Origin: Lysinibacillus sphaericus OT4b.31
GTDB lineage: Bacteria > Bacillota > Bacilli > Bacillales_A > Planococcaceae
Direction: 5' to 3'
DNA length: 64,000 nucleotides
NCBI RefSeq assembly: GCF_000392615.1
Contig: NZ_KB933398.1
Span: 2,318,691-2,382,690, forward strand
Of the stretch, positions 26,867 through 36,439 are shown one piece after another. Below the pieces are notes generated by a model. It worked only from the letters and a program-made list of their open reading frames with translations, made no database searches and was not told the DNA's origin. The position numbers and the translations under genes are program-made. Position 1 is the stretch's first letter. Each line of letters opens with the position of its first letter.

Positions 26867-28768
26867 ATGAATCATACAACTTTTGAGAAGTTACAATATA
26901 ACGAGTTAAAACAATTAGTAAAATCTTATTGTGTCAGTGGATTAGGGAAACAATTACTGGATAAGTTGACACCCAGCTCGAATTTGAAAATCGTTCACAA
27001 CCGATTACACGAAACAACAGAGGCACGTGCAATCTTAGATGCAGAGGGACATATCCCATTTTTAGGAGTATCCAATATTGACAATACCCTTAAAAATCTT
27101 GATAAAGGCATCATTCTAGACCCAAGTGACCTCATTAGCGTATCGGACTTTTTAAGAGGATGCAGGAAAATTAAAAAATTTATGTTCGATAAAGAATTTT
27201 TTGCACCAGTATTAGCTTCTTACGCAGTTTCGATGTCCGAGTTTAAAAGTGTGGAAGAAGAAATTAATTTTTCCATTAAGGCCAATCGAGTGGATTCAGC
27301 AGCAAGCAGAGACTTAAAACGTATTCGTAGCAGTATTGAAACAACGGAAGAAAAAATTAAAGAACGTTTAACAAAATTTTTAAACAATAGTGCAAATAAA
27401 ATGTACATTCAGGAATTCTTTATTAGTAAAAAAGACGATCGTTATACCATTCCTATTAAAGCATCCTTTAAAAATCAAGTGCCAGGCACGGTTATTGAAA
27501 TTTCTTCTAAAGGTTCGACCGTCTTTATAGAGCCTACTACAGTGGCAAAATTAAATGGAGAACTTGCCGTTCTAAAAGCAGAAGAAGCGATGGAAGAATA
27601 TCAAATATTAGCTACATTATCGGGATTGTTGCTGGAGCACATCCATGGCATCAACATCAACATGGAGCTAATTAGCCAATACGATATGGTGTTTGCCAAA
27701 GCAAAATTTAGCAAACATATTGGCGGAGTAGAACCAACATTAAATGACCATGGCTATATAAAATTAGTAAATTGTACACATCCACTGTTAATAGGAGAGG
27801 CTGTGCCACTAAATTTTGACATAGGTAAAGATTATCGCAGTTTGATTATTACAGGTCCGAATGCCGGCGGAAAAACAATAGTTCTGAAAACAATTGGCTT
27901 ATTAACCTTGGCGGCCATGTCTGGTTTTCATATTAAGGCAGATAAAGGTACAGAACTGGCAGTGTTCGAACATATCTTTGTAGACATTGGCGACAATCAA
28001 AGCATCGAAAATGCCCTTAGCACATTTTCATCGCATATGAAAAATCTTTCAGAAATTATGCGTGCATCCAATAATAATACACTTTTATTGTTTGATGAAA
28101 TCGGAAGTGGTACGGAACCGAATGAAGGAGCGGCACTAGCGATTGCCATTTTAGAGGAATTTTATCATATGGGCTGTATAACAGTGGCAACTACGCACTA
28201 TGGCGAAATTAAACGTTTTTCAGAAATGCATCATGATTTTATGAATGCCGCGATGCGTTTTAATAGTGAAACGTTAGAACCTATGTATAAATTGATGATC
28301 GGTACATCCGGCGACAGTAATGCCCTATGGATTTCGAGAAAAATGAATGTTCGGGAAACAGTGTTACAAAGAGCAAAAGAATATATGGAAAATAAAGATT
28401 ATCATTTACAACGAGTGCATGAGGATAAAATAAGAAAGCCGAAGATTGTTAAAGAGCAAAAACACGAGAACTATGCATTTGAAAAAGGGGACCGCGTGAA
28501 ATTATTAGAGCATGATGACTTTGGCATTGTCTATAAAGAAATGGACAATACCTATAATATTGTCGTGTTCTATCACGGGAATTTCATGGAAGTCAATATG
28601 AAGCGACTGGCCTTAGAGGTTCCGGCGAAAGAATTATACCCAGAAGGCTATGATTTAGATACACTATTTGTGGATTATAAAGACCGAAAGTTACAGCATG
28701 ATATAGAGCGTGGTTCGAAAAAAGCGCTGCGCAAAATTCAAAAAGAAATGAGAAAAGATAGAGGTTGA
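26867..28768 (+). CDS. MutS2-like ATPase lacking the Smr domain
   Basis: 633 residues. The start and middle follow MutS2 (TTFEKLQYNELKQLV, then STVFIEPTTVAKLN). The ATPase core has GPNAGGKT at 330-337 and DEIGSGTEPNEGAAL from 410. MutS2 proper is about 785 residues and ends in an Smr nuclease domain; here the frame ends after about 130 residues of charged tail, with no Smr motif. MutS2 rescues collided ribosomes or suppresses recombination; this short paralogue may act differently. The ATG at 26867 gives GAGGAG proper spacing. Confidence 0.88.
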   Translation: MNHTTFEKLQYNELKQLVKSYCVSGLGKQLLDKLTPSSNLKIVHNRLHETTEARAILDAEGHIPFLGVSNIDNTLKNLDKGIILDPSDLISVSDFLRGCRKIKKFMFDKEFFAPVLASYAVSMSEFKSVEEEINFSIKANRVDSAASRDLKRIRSSIETTEEKIKERLTKFLNNSANKMYIQEFFISKKDDRYTIPIKASFKNQVPGTVIEISSKGSTVFIEPTTVAKLNGELAVLKAEEAMEEYQILATLSGLLLEHIHGININMELISQYDMVFAKAKFSKHIGGVEPTLNDHGYIKLVNCTHPLLIGEAVPLNFDIGKDYRSLIITGPNAGGKTIVLKTIGLLTLAAMSGFHIKADKGTELAVFEHIFVDIGDNQSIENALSTFSSHMKNLSEIMRASNNNTLLLFDEIGSGTEPNEGAALAIAILEEFYHMGCITVATTHYGEIKRFSEMHHDFMNAAMRFNSETLEPMYKLMIGTSGDSNALWISRKMNVRETVLQRAKEYMENKDYHLQRVHEDKIRKPKIVKEQKHENYAFEKGDRVKLLEHDDFGIVYKEMDNTYNIVVFYHGNFMEVNMKRLALEVPAKELYPEGYDLDTLFVDYKDRKLQHDIERGSKKALRKIQKEMRKDRG

Positions 28769-28801
28769 GTTAAACAACCGGAATCATCTGTTATAAATTT
28801 A

Positions 28802-28842
28802 AAAGGGATTGCACTTCGATACGTAGAAGTGCAATCCCTTTA
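28802..28842. terminator. intrinsic terminator after mutS2-like gene
   Basis: The stem AAGGGATTGCACTTC pairs with GAAGTGCAATCCCTT around a 7-base loop. T on one side and A on the other let it serve the convergent regulator gene too. Confidence 0.92.
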
Positions 28843-28850
28843 TCATATTA

Positions 28851-30098
28851 CTAAACCGAATCAATCTGTGCTTTAATCGTCAAATATGTTTTCTCAATCA
28901 TGTCTTTATAGGGAAGGTCGACTAAATCCTTGGAATCCATATAGGCTTTTTTGGCGATTTCATAAGCAGTAGTGAGTTCGCCAAGCTGAGCGTAGTTAAG
29001 GGCTTTATAGGAGAAGCATTCATTCATACTCAACAAATCATAGGGATGTGAGACGTACATAGGGATTTCTTTATAGTGTTTAAATGCTTCTTTTGCCTCC
29101 AAATACTGGCCAAGTAAATAGTAGGATTTTCCTTTTTCGGCATAATAAAAGTTTTCATCCAATTTTTTTATATCTCCATGCGTGAGTGCTTTAAAGCGTT
29201 CTATTTCTAGTAATGCCTGCTGATAATTGCCTGTATAACTGTTATAATAATGTGCTCTTAATACGAAGATAAAGGCATCCACGTCCACCTGTTCAACAAA
29301 AACACGATACTGCTCAAGCTTCATCATCATATGCTCTGCCTGCATGAAATCCCCATCAATCATGGCACAATAAGCAGCGATACGATACATATCATCAATG
29401 TGATAGTACAGTTGGTTTTGGTGGGCATTGGTAATGGTTTCGTTTATCAGTTGTTTCCCTGCTTCATGCTCCCCAACGGCCAATTGAAGAATGCTAATAT
29501 AATAAGCCAATTTCCCCATTTCACGTGAATCTAACTGATAATTTTCTCGAGATATTTCCTCTTTCACCTGTAAAATACAGGCGTATGCCGCATCATATTG
29601 ACGATTTTCCGATAAAATGGCTAGCTGTAACATATATGTTTTAAACCAATGACTCAGTAAATTGATTTCTTTAAATATTTGTCGTGCTTGTTGCAATGGT
29701 GACGCCCATGTTGATAGACCTGCTTCATACTGCGCGTCTGCGTAAATATACAGCAAACGTCCAGCCTCATAGCTAAGAGACAAATTCTCCGCGTAAGGTT
29801 CAATCATATCGACGATTTGCTGATGGTTGTCCGTATCTCCGCGCTTTACCTCAGCAAATAAGATTTCCACTTGTTCTAAAAGGTGGCGGATTGTAGCGGG
29901 CGTTATTTGTTCGAGTAGTTCACTTGCTTTTACGCCAAGTCGTTCCGCTATATAATTCAAGCTTTCCATGGATGGCTTAGCCTTATCATTTTCAATTTGG
30001 CTTAGCATGCCCTTAGTTAGCCGATCAGCAGCAAGTGCCTCTAATGTTAATTTTCGTTCTTTCCGTAATTTTCGAATACGTGTGCCTAAAGAGTCCAC
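28851..30098 (-). CDS. XRE family regulator with TPR-like C-terminal domain
   Basis: About 415 residues. The N-terminal Cro/CI helix-turn-helix (about 3-60, with LTKGMLSQIENDKAKPSMESL) is followed by a long array of helical pairs of TPR type to the end. This layout is used by peptide-sensing RNPP-like and Rgg-like regulators, but no cognate small peptide gene was found here. GTG at 30098 with AAGGAAG upstream is preferred to a start nine codons earlier. It is divergent from an MFS pump, with shared palindromes between. Confidence 0.88.
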   Translation of the reverse strand: MDSLGTRIRKLRKERKLTLEALAADRLTKGMLSQIENDKAKPSMESLNYIAERLGVKASELLEQITPATIRHLLEQVEILFAEVKRGDTDNHQQIVDMIEPYAENLSLSYEAGRLLYIYADAQYEAGLSTWASPLQQARQIFKEINLLSHWFKTYMLQLAILSENRQYDAAYACILQVKEEISRENYQLDSREMGKLAYYISILQLAVGEHEAGKQLINETITNAHQNQLYYHIDDMYRIAAYCAMIDGDFMQAEHMMMKLEQYRVFVEQVDVDAFIFVLRAHYYNSYTGNYQQALLEIERFKALTHGDIKKLDENFYYAEKGKSYYLLGQYLEAKEAFKHYKEIPMYVSHPYDLLSMNECFSYKALNYAQLGELTTAYEIAKKAYMDSKDLVDLPYKDMIEKTYLTIKAQIDSV

Positions 30099-30199
30099 TG
30101 CCTCGCTTCCTTTCTCGATTAACAATAATCTTTAATCTTAACCATGTCTAGGCATTCATACTATAAGACTGACAGTACTTTTGAGTTGAATGCCTTTTT

Positions 30200-30289
30200 G
30201 TTTAATTATATTAAACTTTTTATTGCATGAAAAGGAAGTGCTATGGTATATTTTGTTTAATTAAATTAAACATTTAAAATTAATTAAAC
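30200..30289. promoter_or_regulatory. MFS promoter with two GTTTAAT-N3-ATTAAAC operators
   Basis: Perfect-armed palindromes GTTTAAT-N3-ATTAAAC occur at 30200-30216 and 30255-30271, with an extra ATTAAAC half at 30283-30289. A promoter TTGCAT (30223-30228), 18 bp, TATATT (30247-30252) lies between them, so a bound repressor would cover both sides of it. The adjacent XRE-TPR protein is the obvious candidate. Confidence 0.8.
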
Positions 30290-30308
30290 AGTTGGAGGGG
30301 TTTTCTGG

Positions 30309-31604
30309 ATGAACGAGGCGGAAAAATATAAAAAGGCGACCTATCATTTATGGACTTTTACCGCCAGTAAAATGATTGCGATGTTAGGGTCTCATGTACT
30401 ATCATTTGGTATTAGTTTGTATATTTTAGCAATGACAGGTTCTGCAATGAGCTTTGCGACGAATATGATTTGTTCTATATTACCGCGGGCACTCGTTGCA
30501 CCACTTGCAGGCTATGTGGCCGACAATTTCTCAAAGAAACGTACCATTTTATTGGCACAGGCGGGAACAGTTTTGACCATGGCTGGTTTACTACTATATA
30601 CGGAGACAGTTGGCATGTCGGTCAATGCGATTTATGTGACGACCGTTTTCTATACGTTGTGTTCAGCATTTTCGGGTGTAACGTTTAGTTCAGCAATCGC
30701 TACACTTGTGAATCCTGAGCGTTTACAACGTGCGATGTCATTCAACCAAATGTCGATGTCAGTAGCGGCTATTGGTGGACCGGTTATCGGTGGGATGATG
30801 TACGGCTTTTTCTCGATGGAAGTATTTTTAATGGTGCATATAGGTGCCTATGTGATTGCCTTTTGTTTAGAGGCAACGATGAATTTCAATTTATATAGTA
30901 CAAGAGGGGAGAATGCAGAGAAAGAAAAAATGTGGGCAGGTCTAGCTAGTGGCTTTCGCTATATCAAACAACATAAAGTCATTAAAGTAGTGATGTGGCT
31001 GTCATTATGGATTAACTTATTTTTCTCTGCCATCGTTGTTGGAGGAACCTATATTATTATTGAAGTACTGAAAGTGGAGTCAACACATTTTGGCTTTATT
31101 CAAGCGTCAGGCGCAATTGGTATGTTGGTAGCTTCTCTCTATTTTGCAACACAGGCAGAAGTTAAAGTACCGTTGCGGTTCTCAAAAATTAGTTTATTGC
31201 TCCTATCTAGTAGTTTAGGGCTAGCGGTAATCCCATTAGTGACAAATCTTTCGTATTTAACGATTTTTATCTTTTACATCTGTCTCTATTTTATATTCGC
31301 TATTTTTGAAATGGGTATTAATATGCCGCTTGGCGTTTTTATGCAAAAGCTCATTTCAGAGGAATATCGAGGACGCGTGTTCGGGCTTATGGAAACAATG
31401 GCTATGTCGATGATGCCGCTTGGCATGCTGGTGTACGGCGTATTATATGATACGTTACCAGCAACGGGGATTCTGCTAGTTACGAGTGTCATTATTGTTA
31501 CCATTACGCTTGTACTACTAAGACCAGCTGTCTTAAGAGAAGCACATCCTGAATTGGAGGAGCCAACGATGGCAAGCGTTCAATCCGTTCACAGCAATCA
31601 ATAA
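30309..31604 (+). CDS. MFS transporter
   Basis: 431 residues, twelve helices, major facilitator superfamily. It has the loop motif APLAGYVADNFSKKRTIL (the conserved loop-2-3 pattern) at about 63-80. It resembles macrolide/drug efflux MFS proteins of Gram-positive bacteria. GGAGGGG precedes the ATG. It is divergent from the XRE-TPR regulator and probably controlled by it. Substrate unknown. Confidence 0.92.
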   Translation: MNEAEKYKKATYHLWTFTASKMIAMLGSHVLSFGISLYILAMTGSAMSFATNMICSILPRALVAPLAGYVADNFSKKRTILLAQAGTVLTMAGLLLYTETVGMSVNAIYVTTVFYTLCSAFSGVTFSSAIATLVNPERLQRAMSFNQMSMSVAAIGGPVIGGMMYGFFSMEVFLMVHIGAYVIAFCLEATMNFNLYSTRGENAEKEKMWAGLASGFRYIKQHKVIKVVMWLSLWINLFFSAIVVGGTYIIIEVLKVESTHFGFIQASGAIGMLVASLYFATQAEVKVPLRFSKISLLLLSSSLGLAVIPLVTNLSYLTIFIFYICLYFIFAIFEMGINMPLGVFMQKLISEEYRGRVFGLMETMAMSMMPLGMLVYGVLYDTLPATGILLVTSVIIVTITLVLLRPAVLREAHPELEEPTMASVQSVHSNQ

Positions 31605-31682
31605 AGGGCTTCTATCGGCGTAGGTGAGAGGCTTAGCAGAGATTTCGATATTTCTATTAGCAGTGTAACAAAAAGGAATTAA

Positions 31683-31722
31683 AAACAGGTATGCAATGGA
31701 ACAACTGCATACCTGTTTCGTT
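31683..31722. terminator. terminator between MFS gene and lutC
   Basis: The stem AAACAGGTATGCA pairs with TGCATACCTGTTT; it can serve both convergent transcripts. Confidence 0.88.
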
Positions 31723-31725
31723 TTG

Positions 31726-32442
31726 TTATTGATCTTCGATAACAATATAAGTGGCTTTAATAGGTCCGTGTACGCCTACGATGAGTATCATTTCGATATC
31801 CGCAGAGTTGCTTGGTCCTGTGATAAAATTGACGCACGATGCAAGTTTTTTACCACTTTGGATTTTTTGTCGTATCGAGCGAGCTGCTTGCGTCATCCGT
31901 GGAACGATAGTGCTTTTGGGAATCAAAATAATGGATTTTTCGGGTAAAAAGCTGACCGATCTACCTTTATCTTTATCACTAAAGAGCACAGCTGTTCCGG
32001 ATTCAGCAAGTGTGATTTCACTAATAGTAATGCCAATGTTTGCTTGTTCGGCTTGTCGGATGTTTTCTTCGGGCTGTTCATAGTCCCAAACATATAAATC
32101 GATGTTTGCTTGTGGCCATTGTTCGTTCATTAAATTGGACAGCCCGTATTCATAAAAGCGGTCGTCTTTCCATGTCACCACTGAACGGCCACCGTAATTT
32201 TCGACTACTGTTTGGAGTGCATCTGAAAGATTTGCTGTCTTTGTAATGACTATATTTGTATGAATATTTTGGCATTGTTTTTGTAATACAGCCACTAATT
32301 TGTCTTTTGTTGCCCCTTTTAGGATGCGATCTTGTGGTTGATAGTGCCAAGTTGGTGGGTCAATTTGCTTTTGAGGTGCACGACCTAGCTGACTGGCAAT
32401 TTTATTTAAAAATGTATCTCGATTTTGAATGATACCACTCAT
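31726..32442 (-). CDS. lutC: lactate utilization protein C
   Basis: 238-residue LUD-domain protein, third subunit of the LutABC L-lactate oxidising complex. It shows the family segments ITISEITLAESGTAVLFS and TGPSNSADIEMILIVGVHGP. AAGGAGG precedes the ATG, which overlaps the stop codon of lutB by one base (TAATG). It is the last gene of the lut operon. Confidence 0.95.
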   Translation of the reverse strand: MSGIIQNRDTFLNKIASQLGRAPQKQIDPPTWHYQPQDRILKGATKDKLVAVLQKQCQNIHTNIVITKTANLSDALQTVVENYGGRSVVTWKDDRFYEYGLSNLMNEQWPQANIDLYVWDYEQPEENIRQAEQANIGITISEITLAESGTAVLFSDKDKGRSVSFLPEKSIILIPKSTIVPRMTQAARSIRQKIQSGKKLASCVNFITGPSNSADIEMILIVGVHGPIKATYIVIEDQ

Positions 32443-33869
32443 TATTCATCGCCTCCTTGTGGACGTTTTTTGAACCATTCACGGAAATTATCTTTGTTTG
32501 GTGCTGGAAAATCCCGTTCTGTTGTCCACGCTTTTAACGGACCTGGACCATTGGAAATCTTATTATCTTTGGTAAATGGAGACATCACTGGTGCTGCCAT
32601 TTTTGTTGCCATTTTAAATAAGGAAGGGGAGGAAGCACCAAAACCGAATGCTTTCATGAGCAGTTTTTCAGAGACGGGTGCTTTTCCTTCGTTTTCAACA
32701 ATGACTTGGCGATGCTTATGAATAAGTTGATGTAATGGAATTTTCACTGGACAAGCATCGGTACAAGCGCCACATAATGTGGAAGCATACGGTAATTCCT
32801 TGTAATCTTCATAGCCTCCTAGTAATGGTGATAGTACAGCTCCGACCGGCCCAGAGTAAATAGAGCCATATGAATGACCACCGACATGACGGTATACAGG
32901 ACAAACGTTGACACATGCCGCACAGCGAATACATTGTAGAATCGGTTGGAATTCTCCGCCTAAAATAGCTGAACGACCGTTATCGACAATGACTAAATGG
33001 AATTCCTCCGGTCCATCCGTATCACCTTCATCTTTTACGCCTGTTAATGTCGTAATATAACTTGTTAGCTTTTGTCCAACAGCACTTCTTGTTAACAAAC
33101 TCACAAGCACTTCCATCTCTTCAAAGGTAGGGACAATTCTTTCCATCCCCATAACAGTAATTTGTGTTTTCGGTAAGGCTGTCACTAAATCTGCATTTCC
33201 TTCGTTTGTTACAAGGGTAATGGAGCCACTTTCTGCGATGGCGAAGTTACAGCCTGTAATGCCAATATCTGCGGTTAAGTACTCATTACGCAATTTTTCA
33301 CGAACATAAAGTGCAAGTTCTTCCGGTTGTTCGCTCTTATCGTAGCCTTGCTTTTCTTTAAAGACATCACGAATTTGCTCTTTGTTTTTATGCAGAGCAG
33401 GAGCAATAATATGGGAGGGGGGTTCGTGATCATCTACCTGTAAAATGTATTCACCAAGGTCAGTTTCAATAACCTCACAGCCAAGCTGTTCGAGCGCTGC
33501 GTTTAAATGAATTTCTTCGGTTACCATTGATTTGGATTTTACGATTTTTTTCGCTTGTTTTACTTTCGTGATATTTTGAATATAGGCTGTCGCTTCTTGT
33601 GCTGTTTGGGCGAAGAAGACATGCCCACCTCTTTTTGACACGTTTTCACTTAATTCGTATAAGTAATAATCTAAGTTTGCGAGCACATGTTGACGAATTT
33701 CTTCACCGTGTGAGCGCCATTCTTCCCAATTTCCAAGTTCGTCCGCTTGTTGAAGGCGACGTGTATGCAACCGTTCTTGTGCGCTGGATACAGCACCTCG
33801 CATAAAGGTATTGGTTAATTCTTTTGCAACCCGATTTTTAAACGGTTCATCACTGATTTTCATTGACAT
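32442..33869 (-). CDS. lutB: lactate utilization iron-sulfur protein
   Basis: 475 residues. The LUD domain in the first 300 residues is followed by two ferredoxin-type 4Fe-4S motifs: [12 protein letters not shown] and, about 50 residues later, CGACTDACP. This is the electron-transfer subunit of LutABC. The frame reaches further up, but AAGGAGGGG upstream of the ATG at 33869 fixes the start. A 149-bp gap separates it from lutA, longer than in Bacillus subtilis. Confidence 0.96.
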   Translation of the reverse strand: MSMKISDEPFKNRVAKELTNTFMRGAVSSAQERLHTRRLQQADELGNWEEWRSHGEEIRQHVLANLDYYLYELSENVSKRGGHVFFAQTAQEATAYIQNITKVKQAKKIVKSKSMVTEEIHLNAALEQLGCEVIETDLGEYILQVDDHEPPSHIIAPALHKNKEQIRDVFKEKQGYDKSEQPEELALYVREKLRNEYLTADIGITGCNFAIAESGSITLVTNEGNADLVTALPKTQITVMGMERIVPTFEEMEVLVSLLTRSAVGQKLTSYITTLTGVKDEGDTDGPEEFHLVIVDNGRSAILGGEFQPILQCIRCAACVNVCPVYRHVGGHSYGSIYSGPVGAVLSPLLGGYEDYKELPYASTLCGACTDACPVKIPLHQLIHKHRQVIVENEGKAPVSEKLLMKAFGFGASSPSLFKMATKMAAPVMSPFTKDNKISNGPGPLKAWTTERDFPAPNKDNFREWFKKRPQGGDE

Positions 33870-34018
33870 CTGATACCCCTCCTTGGAGATGATTGATTTG
33901 TTTTCGAACATCAAAGTTAGCAATTTTTTATCGGTGTCTTGATCTCTCGGGAGAAAGTGGTGGAGTGTTTCCTTTCTCTTCGTGCTGGCAAGTAAACGGG
34001 GCGCTTGCGCTTTTTTAT

Positions 34019-34735
34019 TTATCGACAGTTTAGAACTTCTGCAATATGCATAACTTTTAGTGGTTTACCTTGTCGATCAATTTTACCGCCGATATTGATT
34101 AAACAACCGGCATCTGCACCGATTACAATGTCTGCGCCTGTTTGCTCTACATTTTGTACTTTTTCACTTACCATTTGTCCTGAAATGTTGCCCATTTTTA
34201 CTGAGAATGTACCGCCAAACCCACAGCAACGATCTTTTCCTGGGAGCTCTACATATTCCAAACCTTTTACATGGCTTAACAATTTCATGGGTGCCTGTTG
34301 TACACCAAGTAATCTCGTCATATGGCAGGAAGTATGATAAGTTGCTGTGCCCTCTAGATGAGCTCCTACATCTTCTATCGTTAATACATCTACAATAAAT
34401 TCAGTAAATTCATATGTTTTCGCTGCTAATGCTTTGGCTTTTGGCTCCCACGTAGGATCGCCTTTAAACACTTGGGGATACTCCTTAAACATATAGGCAC
34501 ATGAACCGGAAGGGCACACTACATATTCAGCATGTTCGAAAGCCATTATCATTTTTTTCATCGCATTTTTCGATTCTTGCACATAGCCGCTATTGTAAGC
34601 GGGCTGTCCACAGCAAATTTGATTTTCTGGAAAGTCGATGTTACAGCCAAGTCTTTCTAATACTTCCACGACTGCTTTTCCTACATCACCTTGAAACATA
34701 TCGACTAAACACGTCGCAAAAAGTGTTACTTTCAT
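34019..34735 (-). CDS. lutA: lactate utilization protein A (CCG-domain)
   Basis: 238 residues, with two cysteine-rich CCG domains: [11 protein letters not shown] near residue 40 and [14 protein letters not shown] near 165. These bind an iron-sulfur cofactor in the LutA/GlpC-type subunits. AAAGGAG lies eight bases before the ATG at 34735; an ATG two codons upstream is too close. It is the first lut gene. A LutR-type palindrome lies 53 bp before the start. Confidence 0.95.
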   Translation of the reverse strand: MKVTLFATCLVDMFQGDVGKAVVEVLERLGCNIDFPENQICCGQPAYNSGYVQESKNAMKKMIMAFEHAEYVVCPSGSCAYMFKEYPQVFKGDPTWEPKAKALAAKTYEFTEFIVDVLTIEDVGAHLEGTATYHTSCHMTRLLGVQQAPMKLLSHVKGLEYVELPGKDRCCGFGGTFSVKMGNISGQMVSEKVQNVEQTGADIVIGADAGCLINIGGKIDRQGKPLKVMHIAEVLNCR

Positions 34736-34787
34736 GTTCATCGCTCCTTTATTCCTCACATTTCCCCTCGGAACACCTAATCAACTG

Positions 34788-34800
34788 GTCATCAGATGAC
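34788..34800. promoter_or_regulatory. putative LutR operator before lutA
   Basis: GTCATC-A-GATGAC is a perfect palindrome between the lutA start and lutR. Its inner TCATC-N-GATGA recurs upstream of lutR at 35804. Confidence 0.75.
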
Positions 34801-34910
34801 TTTGGTAGTGAATAGATTGTTTTTATAATACTACAACTTTTCAGACGAAAGAAAGTGTTTATCTTAAATTTTCTAAAAATAAAAGCGGCCTACAGAAATA
34901 GGCAGCTTAC

Positions 34911-35639
34911 TTAGTTGATGGATTCTGTCTGTTCAAAGTATTGCATCAGTACTTTTTCTACGCTAGTTAGATGCGAAGACATCGTTTGTTTGGCAAGTTC
35001 TTCATTTTGATGTTTAATAGCGAGGAAAATTTGCATATGTTCATCATATAATTTTTCGCTCGTCGTTTTTTTAGAGAACAACCAAAGACGTCGAGTTTCT
35101 CGCATGGTTTCAATTATTAAACCAGAAACTTGATCTAATAAAGTGGAAAGTAGGGGGTTTTGAGAAGCTGTAGAAATGGCTGCATGAAACTGGAAATCTA
35201 CTTTTTCCCCTAGTTCACCATCACCTTGTACGCGTTTCATCTCATCCAAGATTTGCATCATGGCTTGTAAGTCTTCTTCTGTTCGATGCATGGCAGCACT
35301 GGCAGCGGCACCAACTTCAATGATTTTCCGTACTTCTAACAGGTGGGAGACATCTTGTTTATTTGTCAAGATAGCTGTTGATAATGGGAAATCAAGCTGG
35401 TTGGCCTGGATACTTTTTACAAACGTTCCCGAACCTTGTTTAATTTCGATTAAGCCCATTGCTTTTAAAGCTGACAGTGCCTCTCTTACAGCAGATCTGC
35501 TGACCTGTAACTGTTCAGCTAGTTGTTCTACAGAATCAAGACGATCGCCAGGTGTAAGTTCTCCAGCTCGAATCTTTTCATAGAGGATTTCTGCTACTTC
35601 TTCATATATTTTTTTCGGTTTAATTTTTTTTAATTCCAA
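34911..35639 (-). CDS. lutR: GntR (FadR-subfamily) repressor of the lut operon
   Basis: 242 residues. The N-terminal GntR winged helix (about 8-75, LTPGDRLDSVEQLAEQLQVS, RSAVREALSALKAMG) is followed by an all-helical FCD effector domain with conserved Asp/His metal-ligand positions (DFQFHAAIS). In Bacillus subtilis LutR represses lutABC until lactate is present. The start is TTG at 35639 behind GAGGTG. It is adjacent to lutA in the same direction, with TCATC-N-GATGA palindromes before both. Confidence 0.93.
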   Translation of the reverse strand: MELKKIKPKKIYEEVAEILYEKIRAGELTPGDRLDSVEQLAEQLQVSRSAVREALSALKAMGLIEIKQGSGTFVKSIQANQLDFPLSTAILTNKQDVSHLLEVRKIIEVGAAASAAMHRTEEDLQAMMQILDEMKRVQGDGELGEKVDFQFHAAISTASQNPLLSTLLDQVSGLIIETMRETRRLWLFSKKTTSEKLYDEHMQIFLAIKHQNEELAKQTMSSHLTSVEKVLMQYFEQTESIN

Positions 35640-35803
35640 GGAACTACACCTCATTTGTTTCTTTCGATTGCTATAATATTAGTTTTATTATACATGAAGG
35701 TTTTGAAATTACTCACTGTTAAATGTTATGTAAGTGAATTTTAAAAAACAAAAAAATAGTGAATATTATGAAATTACCCACTATAAATAATCATAACATA
35801 TAA

Positions 35804-35814
35804 TCATCGGATGA
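35804..35814. promoter_or_regulatory. putative LutR operator before lutR
   Basis: TCATC-G-GATGA is a perfect palindrome about 165 bp upstream of the lutR start, identical in both arms to the lutA site. It suggests autoregulation. Confidence 0.65.
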
Positions 35815-36439
35815 CCTGACTTATTGTTGATTATTAAACATTTTACATTGTCTCTTCATTGCATGGAAATATGTTGTACCGAAAGGCAAACGTCGTAAAT
35901 TCACAAAAGGGAGATAAATTTAATGTTTGGGGTATGAAATGTAATGTTTACACAAGACTAGTCTTTCGAGCAATGTTAGACGGGCAGTATCAAAGGCAAT
36001 CCCGTAAAACGTGGCGACCTCTACTGATGATTGCAGCAAGGAAAATGGAGACGACGAATACAAGCACAAAACAGAACAGAACAGAACAGAACAGAACAGA
36101 ACAGAACAGTAAGCAGGGGATACTATATCGACGGATGAATTATTAATTGAAAGAATATATAATAGAAGGAACTAAATAAATTTCAAAAAGCCTCCAATTT
36201 ATTATTTACTAGTAGCGACATCTTGCAGGCAAAGTCGGGCGCTGGCGTCTTTTGTGATGATGCTGAAACGTTGACAGAAAAGGGGATAGGGGTGCATAAT
36301 GCAAAAGGATCTTTAAGTGTTGTGGCACTTCACTATTTCAACATCATTCCGCCATGAAACGTTCACAAACAGGAAGGGCGCATTTTACCTATTTTTTTGG
36401 TACGATGGAGGCATTAACTGTAAGGAGCGAATAAAAAAT
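35815..36439. other. gene-poor stretch upstream of ccdA
   Basis: No believable gene. A 95-codon frame (35859-36146) has no ribosome site and its C-terminal part is a product of the AACAG repeat. Some GC-rich inverted bits occur at 36210-36265. The ccdA leader follows. Confidence 0.4.
36070..36109. repeat. pentanucleotide microsatellite (AACAG)8
   Basis: Eight perfect tandem copies of AACAG. Such 5-bp tracts can change length by slippage. No gene clearly spans it here. Confidence 0.95.

Noticed and set aside
35859..36146. 95-codon ORF containing QNRTE repeats
   Set aside because: No ribosome site, and the C-terminal part is just the AACAG tract read in frame.
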